DNA from: Candidatus Poseidoniaceae archaeon
GTDB lineage: Archaea > Thermoplasmatota > Poseidoniia > Poseidoniales > Poseidoniaceae
DNA: 16,428 bases
Direction: 5' to 3'
Assembly: GCA_022424925.1 (NCBI GenBank)
Contig: JAKMGM010000086.1
Location: 1 to 16,428, forward strand
Part shown: positions 8,340 to 15,521 of the stretch, piece after piece
How positions within the stretch are numbered: the stretch's first letter is position 1
Layout: every line of letters begins with the position of its first letter
Notes under the pieces: generated by a model
What the model was told of the DNA's origin: nothing
The model's input: the letters and a program-made list of their open reading frames with translations, nothing else
Databases searched by the model: none
Position numbers and translations under genes: made by a program

Positions 8340-8945
8340 TTAACTCCTATTCTCTTGAAGAACTCTCTCGACGGTAGAGACGATGGCCTGTGTGGTCGAA
8401 TCAATCTCCAAGTTGACTGCGTCACCAACTGCTTTACTTCCGAGTGTAGTAAGGCGTAGTGTCTCCGGAATGATATGAAGTGAGAATACCCCCTCATTGA
8501 CCGAACCGATGGTCAAAGATATCCCGTCGATAGCGATGTATCCCTTCTCCATGACGTATTTGCGTACATCCGATGGAACCAAGATATGGACGTCAATACC
8601 TTCACCGTTTTCGTGTACTGAACGGACGATTCCTGTTGACATTATGTGACCGGAAAGGAGGTGGCCTCCAATCTCATCACCAAATTTCAACGAACGTTCG
8701 ATATTTACCGAATGACCGACCTGCAGCCCACCCAGAGTTGTGCGTTGGAGCGTTTCTGGGATGACATCAAAATTGACATGCAAACCGTCAATATGGACCG
8801 CAGTCAAGCAAGCGCCATCCACAGCAACGCTCGCCCCTATAGCAAGATTGTCGGTATTCGGTATCTCGATTGTTAGCGTATGAATCGTTTCTTTCTCTTC
8901 GATAGCGACGACGATGCCTGTTCCCTGAACAATACCAGTAAACAT
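8340..8945 (-). CDS. ribE: Riboflavin synthase, two-domain (bacterial alpha-subunit) type
   Basis: Dismutates two molecules of 6,7-dimethyl-8-ribityllumazine into riboflavin and the pyrimidine precursor. The 201 residues form two repeated lumazine-binding domains. The first opens with the invariant MFTGIV and contains VAVDGACLTA. The second starts near residue 94 (LLSGHIMSTGIV) and contains IAIDGISLTIG. Each half also ends in a similar motif, IPETLQRTTL and IPETLRLTTL. This is the bacterial and eukaryotic form. Methanogens instead use an unrelated enzyme (MJ1184 type) derived from the lumazine synthase fold. The start ATG shares its A with the ribL stop (TGATG), so ribL and ribE are probably translationally coupled. 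Confidence 0.96.
   Translation of the reverse strand: MFTGIVQGTGIVVAIEEKETIHTLTIEIPNTDNLAIGASVAVDGACLTAVHIDGLHVNFDVIPETLQRTTLGGLQVGHSVNIERSLKFGDEIGGHLLSGHIMSTGIVRSVHENGEGIDVHILVPSDVRKYVMEKGYIAIDGISLTIGSVNEGVFSLHIIPETLRLTTLGSKAVGDAVNLEIDSTTQAIVSTVERVLQENRS
8344..8348 (-). promoter_or_regulatory. Shine-Dalgarno of ribH
   Basis: AGGAG is eight bases before ATG 8335 and overlaps the end of the riboflavin synthase gene. It fixes the ribH start and rules out the longer frame reaching 8497. Confidence 0.65.
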
Positions 8946-9391
8946 CACGCATCACCTTCGAAACCGGACGAACGTTGGAGGATTCGTGCAATGATTTTAC
9001 GAGTTCCGTCCAAATCATCGCTCAACCCTTCAACACGGGTAACTTCAATACTTGAAAATCCAAGTTCATCCAGCCGAGAACGGATTCGGTCTTCTGCGTG
9101 CTCTTGGTCGTAGCCAAGCGCAATAATGTCAGGGTTGACCACGGGCAAAATATCAAAAATTGGAACTTCTGGAGGGTTTCCTATGATGGCTTCATCGACG
9201 GGTTTCAACCCGTTAACCATGCGTCGTCTTAGGTCTTGACCCGTCACAGGTTCGTGCTTGCGCATTCGAACAGTATCATCATGAGCAACGACAACGGTTA
9301 GGTGGTCACCCAAGGATTTTGCTTGCTCCATGTAGTGCAAATGCCCGGCGTGAAGCAAGTCAAAAACACCTACGGCCATAACGCGCTTCAT
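8945..9391 (-). CDS. ribL: FAD synthetase, archaeal RibL type
   Basis: Transfers AMP to FMN to make FAD; this stand-alone cytidylyltransferase-fold enzyme was defined in Methanocaldococcus jannaschii. The 148 residues match the roughly 150-residue family. The nucleotidyltransferase HAGH is at 14-17 (VGVFDLLHAGHLHYM), LKPVDEAIIG at 62-71, the conserved ALGYDQ at 91-96 and GTRKII near the end. ATG 9391 fits the family N-terminus (MKRVMAVGVFD) and has GGTGA upstream. The frame is open to 9475, but the extra 28 residues overlap ribB and look non-homologous. It lies between ribB and riboflavin synthase. The riboflavin kinase step is not encoded in this window. Confidence 0.93.
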   Translation of the reverse strand: MKRVMAVGVFDLLHAGHLHYMEQAKSLGDHLTVVVAHDDTVRMRKHEPVTGQDLRRRMVNGLKPVDEAIIGNPPEVPIFDILPVVNPDIIALGYDQEHAEDRIRSRLDELGFSSIEVTRVEGLSDDLDGTRKIIARILQRSSGFEGDA

Positions 9392-9452
9392 TTGCTCACC
9401 TGTTGCTGTGAATGTACGGTCACACATTGTCTTACCGGATGAAAAACTCAAT

Positions 9453-10163
9453 TCAATTTTGGTTGAGAGCATCAATCAATTGCGCCCCTTCGAGAAAAGG
9501 AATGCCCCGCTCGCTTGCCCAAACCCTGGCGTCTTCAACCGCCAAGGCATGATCGCCGTCGGCTTGAAGCATTTCAGCACCGATGACGACTGGGGTCATA
9601 CCCGACAGACGGGCCAATCCGACTGCGAGTTCGGTATGGCCTTGACGACGGGAGAGGCCACCCTCTGTCTCACGGCATACGGGGATGTGCCCCGGGGTAC
9701 GGAACTCCTTTCCTAGAGCGACTTGGGCATCGATTCCATCCACGCCTGCCTCGATGAGTTCTTGAGTCAACTCAGCGAACCTACGGGTCGTGAGCGAGCG
9801 GTCGACATCGGTGATTCCAGTGTATGTTTCTCGATGGTTGAGGGACAATGTGAACGCCGAGCGGGCGTCGTAGCGTAAGTCGTTGGTTACCAACTGGTTG
9901 AGTACGGGAAATTGTTGGGTGAGGGCATTCTGAGTGTGAAGGTCTTGCAAAAAAGGAAGAGAAAACAGTTCTCCAACTTCGTGGCCGATAGCGAGGAACA
10001 GCAAGCCGCCACAGTCTTGACGGAGTTGACGCATCGTTGCAGGTTGCGCGCTTTGCCCGGGAAACAATAAATCAGTTTCTCCTTCACGCTTTTCGGAGTC
10101 AAAAAGGCACACAGGTAATCCGTTCTGGAAGGCATTTACAGCTGCTTGAACATGGTTGTCCAT
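9453..10163 (-). CDS. ribB: 3,4-dihydroxy-2-butanone-4-phosphate synthase
   Basis: Converts ribulose 5-phosphate into the four-carbon unit of riboflavin plus formate, using a divalent metal. The 236 residues hold the acidic metal/substrate loop SEKREGETDL (23-32), NHRETYTGITDVDR (109-122), RTPGH (155-159) and GGLSRRQGHTE (168-178). The NHR-x-TxTGITD form follows the archaeal enzyme rather than E. coli RibB. It is a single domain with no GTP cyclohydrolase II (RibA) half. ATG 10163 is the first ATG in the frame; only TTG codons lie upstream. A TATA-like stretch (TTTTGATATTG, about 10203-10213, complement) suggests a short leader. It appears to be first in the riboflavin operon and divergent from the endonuclease IV-like gene. 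Confidence 0.95.
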   Translation of the reverse strand: MDNHVQAAVNAFQNGLPVCLFDSEKREGETDLLFPGQSAQPATMRQLRQDCGGLLFLAIGHEVGELFSLPFLQDLHTQNALTQQFPVLNQLVTNDLRYDARSAFTLSLNHRETYTGITDVDRSLTTRRFAELTQELIEAGVDGIDAQVALGKEFRTPGHIPVCRETEGGLSRRQGHTELAVGLARLSGMTPVVIGAEMLQADGDHALAVEDARVWASERGIPFLEGAQLIDALNQN

Positions 10164-10215
10164 GTAGGGGTGTCGCAGCAGGAGTTCATGAATGGTCGTA
10201 TGCAATATCAAAACG

Positions 10216-10222
10216 AAGGAGG
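10216..10222 (+). promoter_or_regulatory. Strong Shine-Dalgarno not matched to a known gene
   Basis: AAGGAGG with six bases to an ATG at 10229. This near-ideal site starts a 29-codon frame rather than the endonuclease IV-like gene, whose own start has only a weak GCGGGGA nearby. Confidence 0.5.
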
Positions 10223-10228
10223 AACAAA

Positions 10229-10318
10229 ATGATGCTTTTTGCTGACAGCCAACGGAAAGGGGTTATCATAGGTCGACCCTTGGGTCGTACCTGCGGGGAT
10301 GCGAAGTATGCCAATTAA
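10229..10318 (+). CDS. Possible 29-residue leader ORF
   Basis: A short frame (MMLFADSQRKGVIIGRPLGR, then nine more residues) begins at tandem ATG codons behind the AAGGAGG site and ends at TAA 10316-10318. That stop lies just inside the next gene, whose candidate starts are 10299 and 10308. The overlap would suit termination-reinitiation coupling between leader and gene. There is no recognisable domain, and 29 codons can occur by chance; the main support is the ribosome-binding site and its spacing. It is the only candidate product in the 135-base gap between ribB and the endonuclease IV-like gene. Confidence 0.3.
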   Translation: MMLFADSQRKGVIIGRPLGRTCGDAKYAN

Positions 10319-11414
10319 ACTCGGACCTGCGGGCGTCCCACTCTCATGTAAAGGCCGTACTATCGTCGAAGGGATGGACGACATCATCTCGTTGGGTCTT
10401 GAAACCATGGAAGTCCAAACCGTTCGGATGGTTGCCCCACAGCACTTTGAACAATACTGGCAAGCAGGCGTTCTTGCCAACAAGACCGATTTCGAGATGA
10501 ACATCCACGGCCCTTACTACTCCGAACTTCTCGGAAATCGCGTAGAGCGCGGACGCTCGATGACGAAAATTGAGACGACATTACAGGCTGCGCGTACCAT
10601 TAACGCACGTCACATCACCCTCCATGCGGGCCATTACGGTGACATGCCCCCCGGCAGTGCGGCGAATGAACAGGTAGCAAATGTCTTTGCTGGCATCGTT
10701 GACAGAGTTCACGAAATCTGGCATGACGATGAGGATGAATTTCCAGTATTCCCGTGGATTAAAGACGGTACCCCTTCAAAAATCGGAGTTGAAACTTCCG
10801 GACGTCAAGAACTCTGGGGCAGTCTTGAAGAGGTGCTTGAAGTCGTGAACCATGTTGAAGGAACCATCCCCGTGCTGAACATTGCGCACATTCACGCTCG
10901 CGGCCACGGAAAGATGAGAACCTCTGAAGATTACGGCGAATTGTTCGACGAAGTTCGTGAAACAATAGGTACCAAAGAATTCTACTGCCATTTCTCAGGC
11001 GTAGAACACCGTTCTGGCAACGCAATGCACTACACACAGATCAAGAAATCCGACCTCAATTTTGAACCGTTGGCTGAATTTATCGTCGAAGACGGAGGGT
11101 GGCTCGATATCACCCTCATTTCCGATTCACCACTCCTTGAACACGATGCGATGTACATGCTCCAAAACATCGAAAAATCGAGGCATCGCCAACTTGAACG
11201 CAAGGCTCGGGAAGACCGAAGGAGAGCGCTTGCTGCACAAACAGCCCCAGCCCCTCTTGGCTCACCACAACCTACAGCGGAACACACCGAAGAGCCAGCT
11301 CAAAAAGTTGAAGAAAAGAAAACCAGCAAAAAACCGACGGCAAAGAAGTCAACCAAAAAAGATGATGAAAGTGTTTTCGACCTCGATGAAGAAGACGATG
11401 ATGACCTCTTCTGA
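10308..11414 (+). CDS. Endonuclease IV-like TIM-barrel protein with charged C-terminal tail
   Basis: Belongs to the AP-endonuclease-2 / xylose-isomerase-like TIM-barrel group; DNA-repair AP endonuclease activity is the likely but unproved role. In the 368-residue numbering from ATG 10308, likely metal ligands by comparison with E. coli Nfo are H67 (NIHGPY), H106 (TLHAGHYG), E162 (VETSG), H194 (NIAHIHARG) and H228 (CHFSG). Nfo Asp179 appears as Asn191, and the final Glu motif reads ITLISDSP, so the third metal site may be altered. After residue 290 comes a non-conserved tail: basic (290-306), Ala/Pro-rich, then Lys-rich (335-351), ending in an acidic patch (DLDEEDDDDLF). ATG 10308 (MPIKLGPAGVP) matches the archaeal family start; ATG 10299 is the alternative. 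Confidence 0.85.
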   Translation: MPIKLGPAGVPLSCKGRTIVEGMDDIISLGLETMEVQTVRMVAPQHFEQYWQAGVLANKTDFEMNIHGPYYSELLGNRVERGRSMTKIETTLQAARTINARHITLHAGHYGDMPPGSAANEQVANVFAGIVDRVHEIWHDDEDEFPVFPWIKDGTPSKIGVETSGRQELWGSLEEVLEVVNHVEGTIPVLNIAHIHARGHGKMRTSEDYGELFDEVRETIGTKEFYCHFSGVEHRSGNAMHYTQIKKSDLNFEPLAEFIVEDGGWLDITLISDSPLLEHDAMYMLQNIEKSRHRQLERKAREDRRRALAAQTAPAPLGSPQPTAEHTEEPAQKVEEKKTSKKPTAKKSTKKDDESVFDLDEEDDDDLF

Positions 11415-11512
11415 TTGTTGGTCGACTGTTTGACATTCTCAAACTGCGTCATACCGTCATAGAATCGTGACAACTAACTTAAGTGAAGCGACCAGCGTAG
11501 AGACTGGTATCA

Positions 11513-12511
11513 ATGGCACACATCGCAATTTTAGGATTAGGAAATTGGGGAACGGCTATCGCCAGAATGTGGCTAGCAGATAACCACCACGTCAAAGGAT
11601 GGACAGTGGAGCAGGAAGTTTACGAATCCATAACTATGGATTCGGTCAATGCGAAATATTTACCTGAACACAAACTGGATGGCCTTGAAGCAACAATGCA
11701 CCTTGAAGAAGCGTTGGACGGTGTAGAGATTGTTGTTCTTGCCGTTCCATCATCGGTCATCCTCGATGTCGTGGACCAAATCATTCCATTTTTGCGACCT
11801 GGACATGTTTTACTCGATCTTGCCAAAGGGTTAGCACCCGGTAACAAACTCATTTCTGAAGCCATTCAAACCACATTGAATGAGGCTGGAAAAAGCAACA
11901 CCTTAGCGGTAGTAACTGGGCCGACAATAGCACCCGAAGCGGCAAGTGGTGTCATGACAACTGCACTTGTGGCCAGTGAAGATGTGTCGGTCGCCCAACA
12001 CTTGGCAACGACCCTCACCACTCAAACATTCATTCTTCATCCTGCCGCCGACCCCGCAGGTGCCGAGTTATGGGGTGCGTTCAAGAATGTCGTCGCGCTT
12101 GCATGTGGACTTGTGGACGGACTGAAAAAAGTAGGTTCTCTTGGTGGTGACAATCTCAAAGCGGCGATTTTTATGGCCGGTTTCAAAGAAGGTTGCATTC
12201 TCCTGCCACAATTAGGCGCTCGTGCAGAAGTTGCATTCGGACCAGCTGGACTTGGCGACCTGTATGTAACGGCAACCTCTCCACACGGACGAAACCGTTC
12301 GATGGGAGAAAAACTCGGTACCGGACTCACCGTCGAACAAGCATTGGAAGAGATGCACATGGTCGCAGAAGGCGTTCGAGCAGCACGAATGTTTGCCGAG
12401 CGAGCCGAAGATGATTCAATCGATACACCATTCACCAAGGCACTCAACACGTTACTCGACGGTTATATCGATGCGGAAGAATGCTGCCGAAGAATGGTTG
12501 CTTTAGGATGA
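11513..12511 (+). CDS. gpsA: NAD(P)-dependent sn-glycerol-3-phosphate dehydrogenase, bacterial type
   Basis: Reduces dihydroxyacetone phosphate to sn-glycerol 3-phosphate, the backbone of bacterial-type phospholipids. The 332-residue length is normal. The Rossmann motif GLGNWGTA is at 8-15, NAKYLP at 46-51, AVPS at 77-80, catalytic-region K105 in LAKG, and GPTIAPE at 136-142. The second domain has AELWGAFKNVVALACGLVDG (184-203, with K191), GDNLKAAIF, GLGDLYVTATSPHGRNR (246-262) and VAEGVRAA near the end. The 98-base upstream gap has no clear Shine-Dalgarno; CTAACTTAAGTG (about 11473-11484) is a weak TATA candidate. Most archaea use the unrelated sn-glycerol-1-phosphate dehydrogenase, so this enzyme bears on lipid stereochemistry. 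Confidence 0.96.
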   Translation: MAHIAILGLGNWGTAIARMWLADNHHVKGWTVEQEVYESITMDSVNAKYLPEHKLDGLEATMHLEEALDGVEIVVLAVPSSVILDVVDQIIPFLRPGHVLLDLAKGLAPGNKLISEAIQTTLNEAGKSNTLAVVTGPTIAPEAASGVMTTALVASEDVSVAQHLATTLTTQTFILHPAADPAGAELWGAFKNVVALACGLVDGLKKVGSLGGDNLKAAIFMAGFKEGCILLPQLGARAEVAFGPAGLGDLYVTATSPHGRNRSMGEKLGTGLTVEQALEEMHMVAEGVRAARMFAERAEDDSIDTPFTKALNTLLDGYIDAEECCRRMVALG

Positions 12512-12574
12512 GAGACGAAACAGACTTGGCTTTTTGTCCGGTGCTGTTTTGAGGGGAGTCGCTCTGCGATTACC

Positions 12575-12790
12575 ATGGCCGAGGAACTGACAGAACTTGA
12601 AGCACGAATCTTCGAATGGATTCGTCAATCGGATTTTGAATCCGTCGCTTGGTCTACTCCAAAGGCAGCAAAATCCTTCAAAGTCAAAGAAGATGAAGTG
12701 TACGAAGCAGTTGCGGCTCTAACACGGAAAGTACCAGACCGTATCCAAGTGTACTACAAAGAAGGGTCTCTACACATCGCTGCAGAGTAA
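12575..12790 (+). CDS. Small winged-helix-like protein, unknown function
   Basis: A 71-residue protein starting MAEELTELEARIFEWIRQ. The pattern is three helices (about 4-18, 28-36 and 40-52, the last KEDEVYEAVAALTRK) followed by a likely beta hairpin (RIQVYYKEGSLHIAAE), which resembles a compact winged helix. No metal site or dimerisation segment is visible. It follows gpsA by 63 bases and ends exactly one base before the convergent permease gene, so the two genes abut tail to tail with no terminator space. A DNA- or RNA-binding role is inferred from predicted shape alone. Confidence 0.65.
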   Translation: MAEELTELEARIFEWIRQSDFESVAWSTPKAAKSFKVKEDEVYEAVAALTRKVPDRIQVYYKEGSLHIAAE

Positions 12791-13678
12791 TCAAGCGTCT
12801 TCACCGAACGATGATTTTCGTTTACGCGCTTGCAACACCATGCTCAACCAAGTCGGCTTTCGTACATCACCTTCCTCGTTCACGAATGAACGCACCCCTA
12901 ACGAGAGCAGGTCAATCAAAACGACGACAACGAAGATGAGGAGAAGCAGTGCCAAGACTTTGTCGTATTGAAGGAACTTGAGATACGTGCTGATGTAATA
13001 ACCAATACCACCTGCTCCAACGATGCCAATGACGGTGCCATGCCGAACATTGTATTCAAACATGAACATCAGCTGGCTGAGCAGATGGTTGCCGTTTTCT
13101 GGAATCACGATGTTCAGCAGAATACTTGAGCGGCCCAAACCCATCGCCCTACCTGCTTCCAGCGGGTCATTTGGCATTCCTTCAAAGACTTCATATTGCA
13201 GTTTCCCAAGGTAACCGACGGTGTAAAACGTCATGGCCAGAACGCCTGATAGCGGGCCAAAACCGATGACAATCACAAAGAGAATCGCCCAGATCAAACT
13301 TGGAAGGCTACGAACTGCTGAAAGAAAGATTCGAACAGGGAGAGAAATGTACAACGGCATTAAATTCCGTGCTGCAAGTGAAGACAAGCTGAGGGCTCCA
13401 AAAAAACCTATAATGGTTGATACAAAGGCTATTTTCAACGTTTCCATCATCCCAAGATAGCCGACAGAACACAACAGTTCGATATCTTGGTCACACACTG
13501 GATATGAACGAGCTTCTAGAACACTCCAATCGGGAGGCCACATGCTTTCTTCAAAGAAGACAAGTAGGTTTGACAGTCCGCCTTCGAGACGACCCCAATC
13601 ACCCTCAACCAAGCCATCCAGTGTCATCCATGCCAAAACAACAAGGATGAAGCCGATTCCGAACAACCGATACTTCAT
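12791..13678 (-). CDS. ABC importer permease, PhnE-like
   Basis: Membrane subunit of a type I ABC importer. The 295-residue protein has about six hydrophobic segments; the first (5-20) could double as a signal anchor and is followed by an external loop with two Cys (62 and 70). The cytoplasmic coupling loop (EAA motif) is at 174-193, EAGRAMGLGRSSILLNIVIP. It is followed by the PhnE-like FEYNVRHGTVIGIVGAGGIG (207-226). It starts with an ATGA overlap on the ATPase gene. By family it would be called a phosphonate permease, but the binding protein of this operon reads as a transferrin lobe, so Fe(III) is the more likely cargo. Confidence 0.9.
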   Translation of the reverse strand: MKYRLFGIGFILVVLAWMTLDGLVEGDWGRLEGGLSNLLVFFEESMWPPDWSVLEARSYPVCDQDIELLCSVGYLGMMETLKIAFVSTIIGFFGALSLSSLAARNLMPLYISLPVRIFLSAVRSLPSLIWAILFVIVIGFGPLSGVLAMTFYTVGYLGKLQYEVFEGMPNDPLEAGRAMGLGRSSILLNIVIPENGNHLLSQLMFMFEYNVRHGTVIGIVGAGGIGYYISTYLKFLQYDKVLALLLLIFVVVVLIDLLSLGVRSFVNEEGDVRKPTWLSMVLQARKRKSSFGEDA

Positions 13679-14361
13679 TCCTCTTCACCTTTCGATTGTT
13701 GGTGCAACCATTCCTCGATGCTTAAGTCGATAAAGTGCTCATCTTGTATTTCCCAGATTCGAGTGGCAAAATCTCTTGCGTTGTCTTCATGATGTTCAAC
13801 CATGATGATGGCCGTTCCGTTCTCAACCAGTTGTTGAACCGCACCAAGAACAGTGTCGACGTTTTTCTGGTCCAGTTCGCCTAAGAATTCATCTGCTAAC
13901 ATTAACTGAGGGCGCTGGGCAAGGGTTCGTGCGGTTGCAACACGGCGTTGCTGACCACCGGAGAGTCTTCTGACAGGTTCAGAAGCTTTCTTTTCCATGT
14001 CCAGTGCTCGAATCGCCTCGAAAGTACGTTCTTTACGTTCTCTGAACATACTCCTTGACCAGTCAACACTAAGACGTGCTCCTAGAGACACATTGTGTGC
14101 GACGGTCGCATGCCGAACGAGGCCGAGCCTCTGTGGGATATATCCCAAGCCGCCGCGAGGCTTGACACGCAGGTCAAAACTTCCATCGACTGGACGTACC
14201 AGTCCTGCAATGGTTCGGATAAGCGTTGTTTTTCCAACGCCTGAGGGGCCCAATACTGCTATAATTTCACCCTTGTGGACATCGAGCGTTATGGGCTTGG
14301 CAAGGGGAGCATCGTATCCGATGACCAGATTGTTGAGCGAAAGAACAGGAGAATCACGCAT
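13675..14361 (-). CDS. ABC importer ATPase, PhnC-like
   Basis: Cytosolic ATP-hydrolysing subunit that drives the importer. In 228 residues it has Walker A GPSGVGKTT (38-46), Q-loop Q77 (YIPQ), signature LSGGQ (133-137), Walker B LMLADE (153-158) and switch H190 (MVEH). ATG 14361 is chosen because AGGAGG lies seven bases upstream; the frame is open to 14397 without support. It is separated from the binding-protein gene by 104 bases but is on the same strand, and its stop overlaps the permease start as ATGA. The gap contains no gene; a 7-base inverted repeat (14410-14416 and 14454-14460) with a 37-base loop is the only structure seen. Confidence 0.93.
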   Translation of the reverse strand: MRDSPVLSLNNLVIGYDAPLAKPITLDVHKGEIIAVLGPSGVGKTTLIRTIAGLVRPVDGSFDLRVKPRGGLGYIPQRLGLVRHATVAHNVSLGARLSVDWSRSMFRERKERTFEAIRALDMEKKASEPVRRLSGGQQRRVATARTLAQRPQLMLADEFLGELDQKNVDTVLGAVQQLVENGTAIIMVEHHEDNARDFATRIWEIQDEHFIDLSIEEWLHQQSKGEEE

Positions 14362-14368
14362 CAAAACA

Positions 14369-14374
14369 CCTCCT
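14369..14374 (-). promoter_or_regulatory. Shine-Dalgarno of the ABC ATPase gene
   Basis: AGGAGG seven bases before ATG 14361. It settles the start against the longer open frame from 14397. Confidence 0.75.
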
Positions 14375-14465
14375 CTGATGCATGATGAAGCGTACAATGC
14401 AAGGACACTATCTGATGTGTAATGCAGCTGAACCTCATAGTATTCCCTCGGATATCAGATGAAAC

Positions 14466-15521
14466 CTATTCGACTATCTCGTATTTTGAATTGAAGTACG
14501 AGGTTATTCCCGGAACGCCGTCAATGAGTTCCCCATAGGGTCCTAGATGCAGCGTTGCGTTCGTAGCAGAAAGTGCCGGTGTGTTGAGCACCGCTTCGAG
14601 AATATCTTGCCCTTCTTCTGTACTCTGCATGGCAACGAGTGCGTCTTGAACCTGCGTCATTGTCGCTGCATCACTCTTGGCCGGATTGTACATGACTGGA
14701 TGCGACGGGGCAACCCCATATGACGGCAACATGATGTAGCGTGATTCTGGCAAACACCAGGCTTCAGCGGCTGAATCTGTGCCGTTTCCGCAAAAGGTCG
14801 CAAGGGTTGAATCCTTGACGAAAGCCACATCTCCCACGCCTTCTGAGAGGCACTTAACAGCGCCACTGTAGGAATAATATGGCGTGCCGGAGTCTGGAAT
14901 ACTTGCTTCTTCACTGAAGAAATTAACGATGGTCGAACGTAGTGATTCTATATCGCCTTGGTCACCAACAACCTCCGCATAGCCACTCCCGATGAGAAAG
15001 CCCATCGGAATCAACATGCCTGCAGATTTCAGCCAACCCGTATGGCATGATGTCGCGCCCTCCATAACCGCATAAGGATCAGTCGATGGGTCATCGTCCA
15101 AATATGCGGCAGCAATATCTGAATCGTTGAGGACGACTGCATGAGCGTTGTAATAGGTCCTGCCATCGGAATTTTGGTCTGCTGCAAGTGCTTCGAGACC
15201 ATATTGCTGCCAACCGATCCAGGCTGAACCTGCGTCCATCAAAGCAATGTCTGCGTTTCCGAAGCGTAAGGCTTGCAATGCTGCACCGTCAGAATCCACT
15301 GGATAAACTGAGACGCTCATGTTCAGTTCTAAGCTGAGGAAGTCGGCGAGGCGTTGCGGGTTTTCATCTACATTGGTATAATCGTCTTTGACACTGAAAG
15401 CGATAACGAAAGTATCGCCCTGCTCATCGCTGTTACCTGAATCTGTTTGAAGGCATCCGGCAAGCGAAGCACTCGCGAGAAGCAGTGTTAAAAGTGAAGC
15501 TTGTACGATTCGATACACCAT
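14466..15521 (-). CDS. Transferrin-lobe-like binding lipoprotein of an ABC importer (putative Fe(III) receptor)
   Basis: Extracytoplasmic substrate-binding lipoprotein. A signal peptide ends in lipobox LAGC (C23), and the mature part of about 329 residues equals one transferrin lobe. Compared by eye with the human transferrin N-lobe, all four iron ligands are present in order and in context: D96 (LMDAG for TLDAG, Asp63), Y123 (TYYNAHAVV for FYYAVAVV, Tyr95), Y218 (YSYSGAVKCL for FGYSGAFKCL, Tyr188) and H274 (APSHPV for VPSHTV, His249). The carbonate-site T161 is kept (SCHTG); Arg124 is replaced by K165. C159 and C224 match the transferrin Cys118-Cys194 pair, and GDVAFVKDST matches GDVAFVKHST. 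The likely ligand is Fe(III) with a synergistic anion. Transferrin and PhnD share the type II periplasmic-binding fold, so a PhnD label is the expected automatic call. ATG 15521 is used; GTG 15527 is also possible. Confidence 0.85.
   Translation of the reverse strand: MVYRIVQASLLTLLLASASLAGCLQTDSGNSDEQGDTFVIAFSVKDDYTNVDENPQRLADFLSLELNMSVSVYPVDSDGAALQALRFGNADIALMDAGSAWIGWQQYGLEALAADQNSDGRTYYNAHAVVLNDSDIAAAYLDDDPSTDPYAVMEGATSCHTGWLKSAGMLIPMGFLIGSGYAEVVGDQGDIESLRSTIVNFFSEEASIPDSGTPYYSYSGAVKCLSEGVGDVAFVKDSTLATFCGNGTDSAAEAWCLPESRYIMLPSYGVAPSHPVMYNPAKSDAATMTQVQDALVAMQSTEEGQDILEAVLNTPALSATNATLHLGPYGELIDGVPGITSYFNSKYEIVE

Noticed and set aside
8336..8497. N-terminal extension of the ribH frame
   Set aside because: It overlaps riboflavin synthase, and AGGAG points to ATG 8335.
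10164..10298. FMN riboswitch upstream of ribB
   Set aside because: The conserved RFN-element helices and loop sequences are not recognisable, and the gap is short and divergent.
11518..11545. TTTTAGGATTAGG near the gpsA start as another copy of the operator
   Set aside because: It is a direct repeat inside coding sequence (codons for ILGLG), not a palindrome.
14409..14460. Inverted repeat between binding-protein and ATPase genes as a terminator
   Set aside because: The arms are only 7 bases with a 37-base loop and no T-run, so it is not convincing; both genes are probably co-transcribed.
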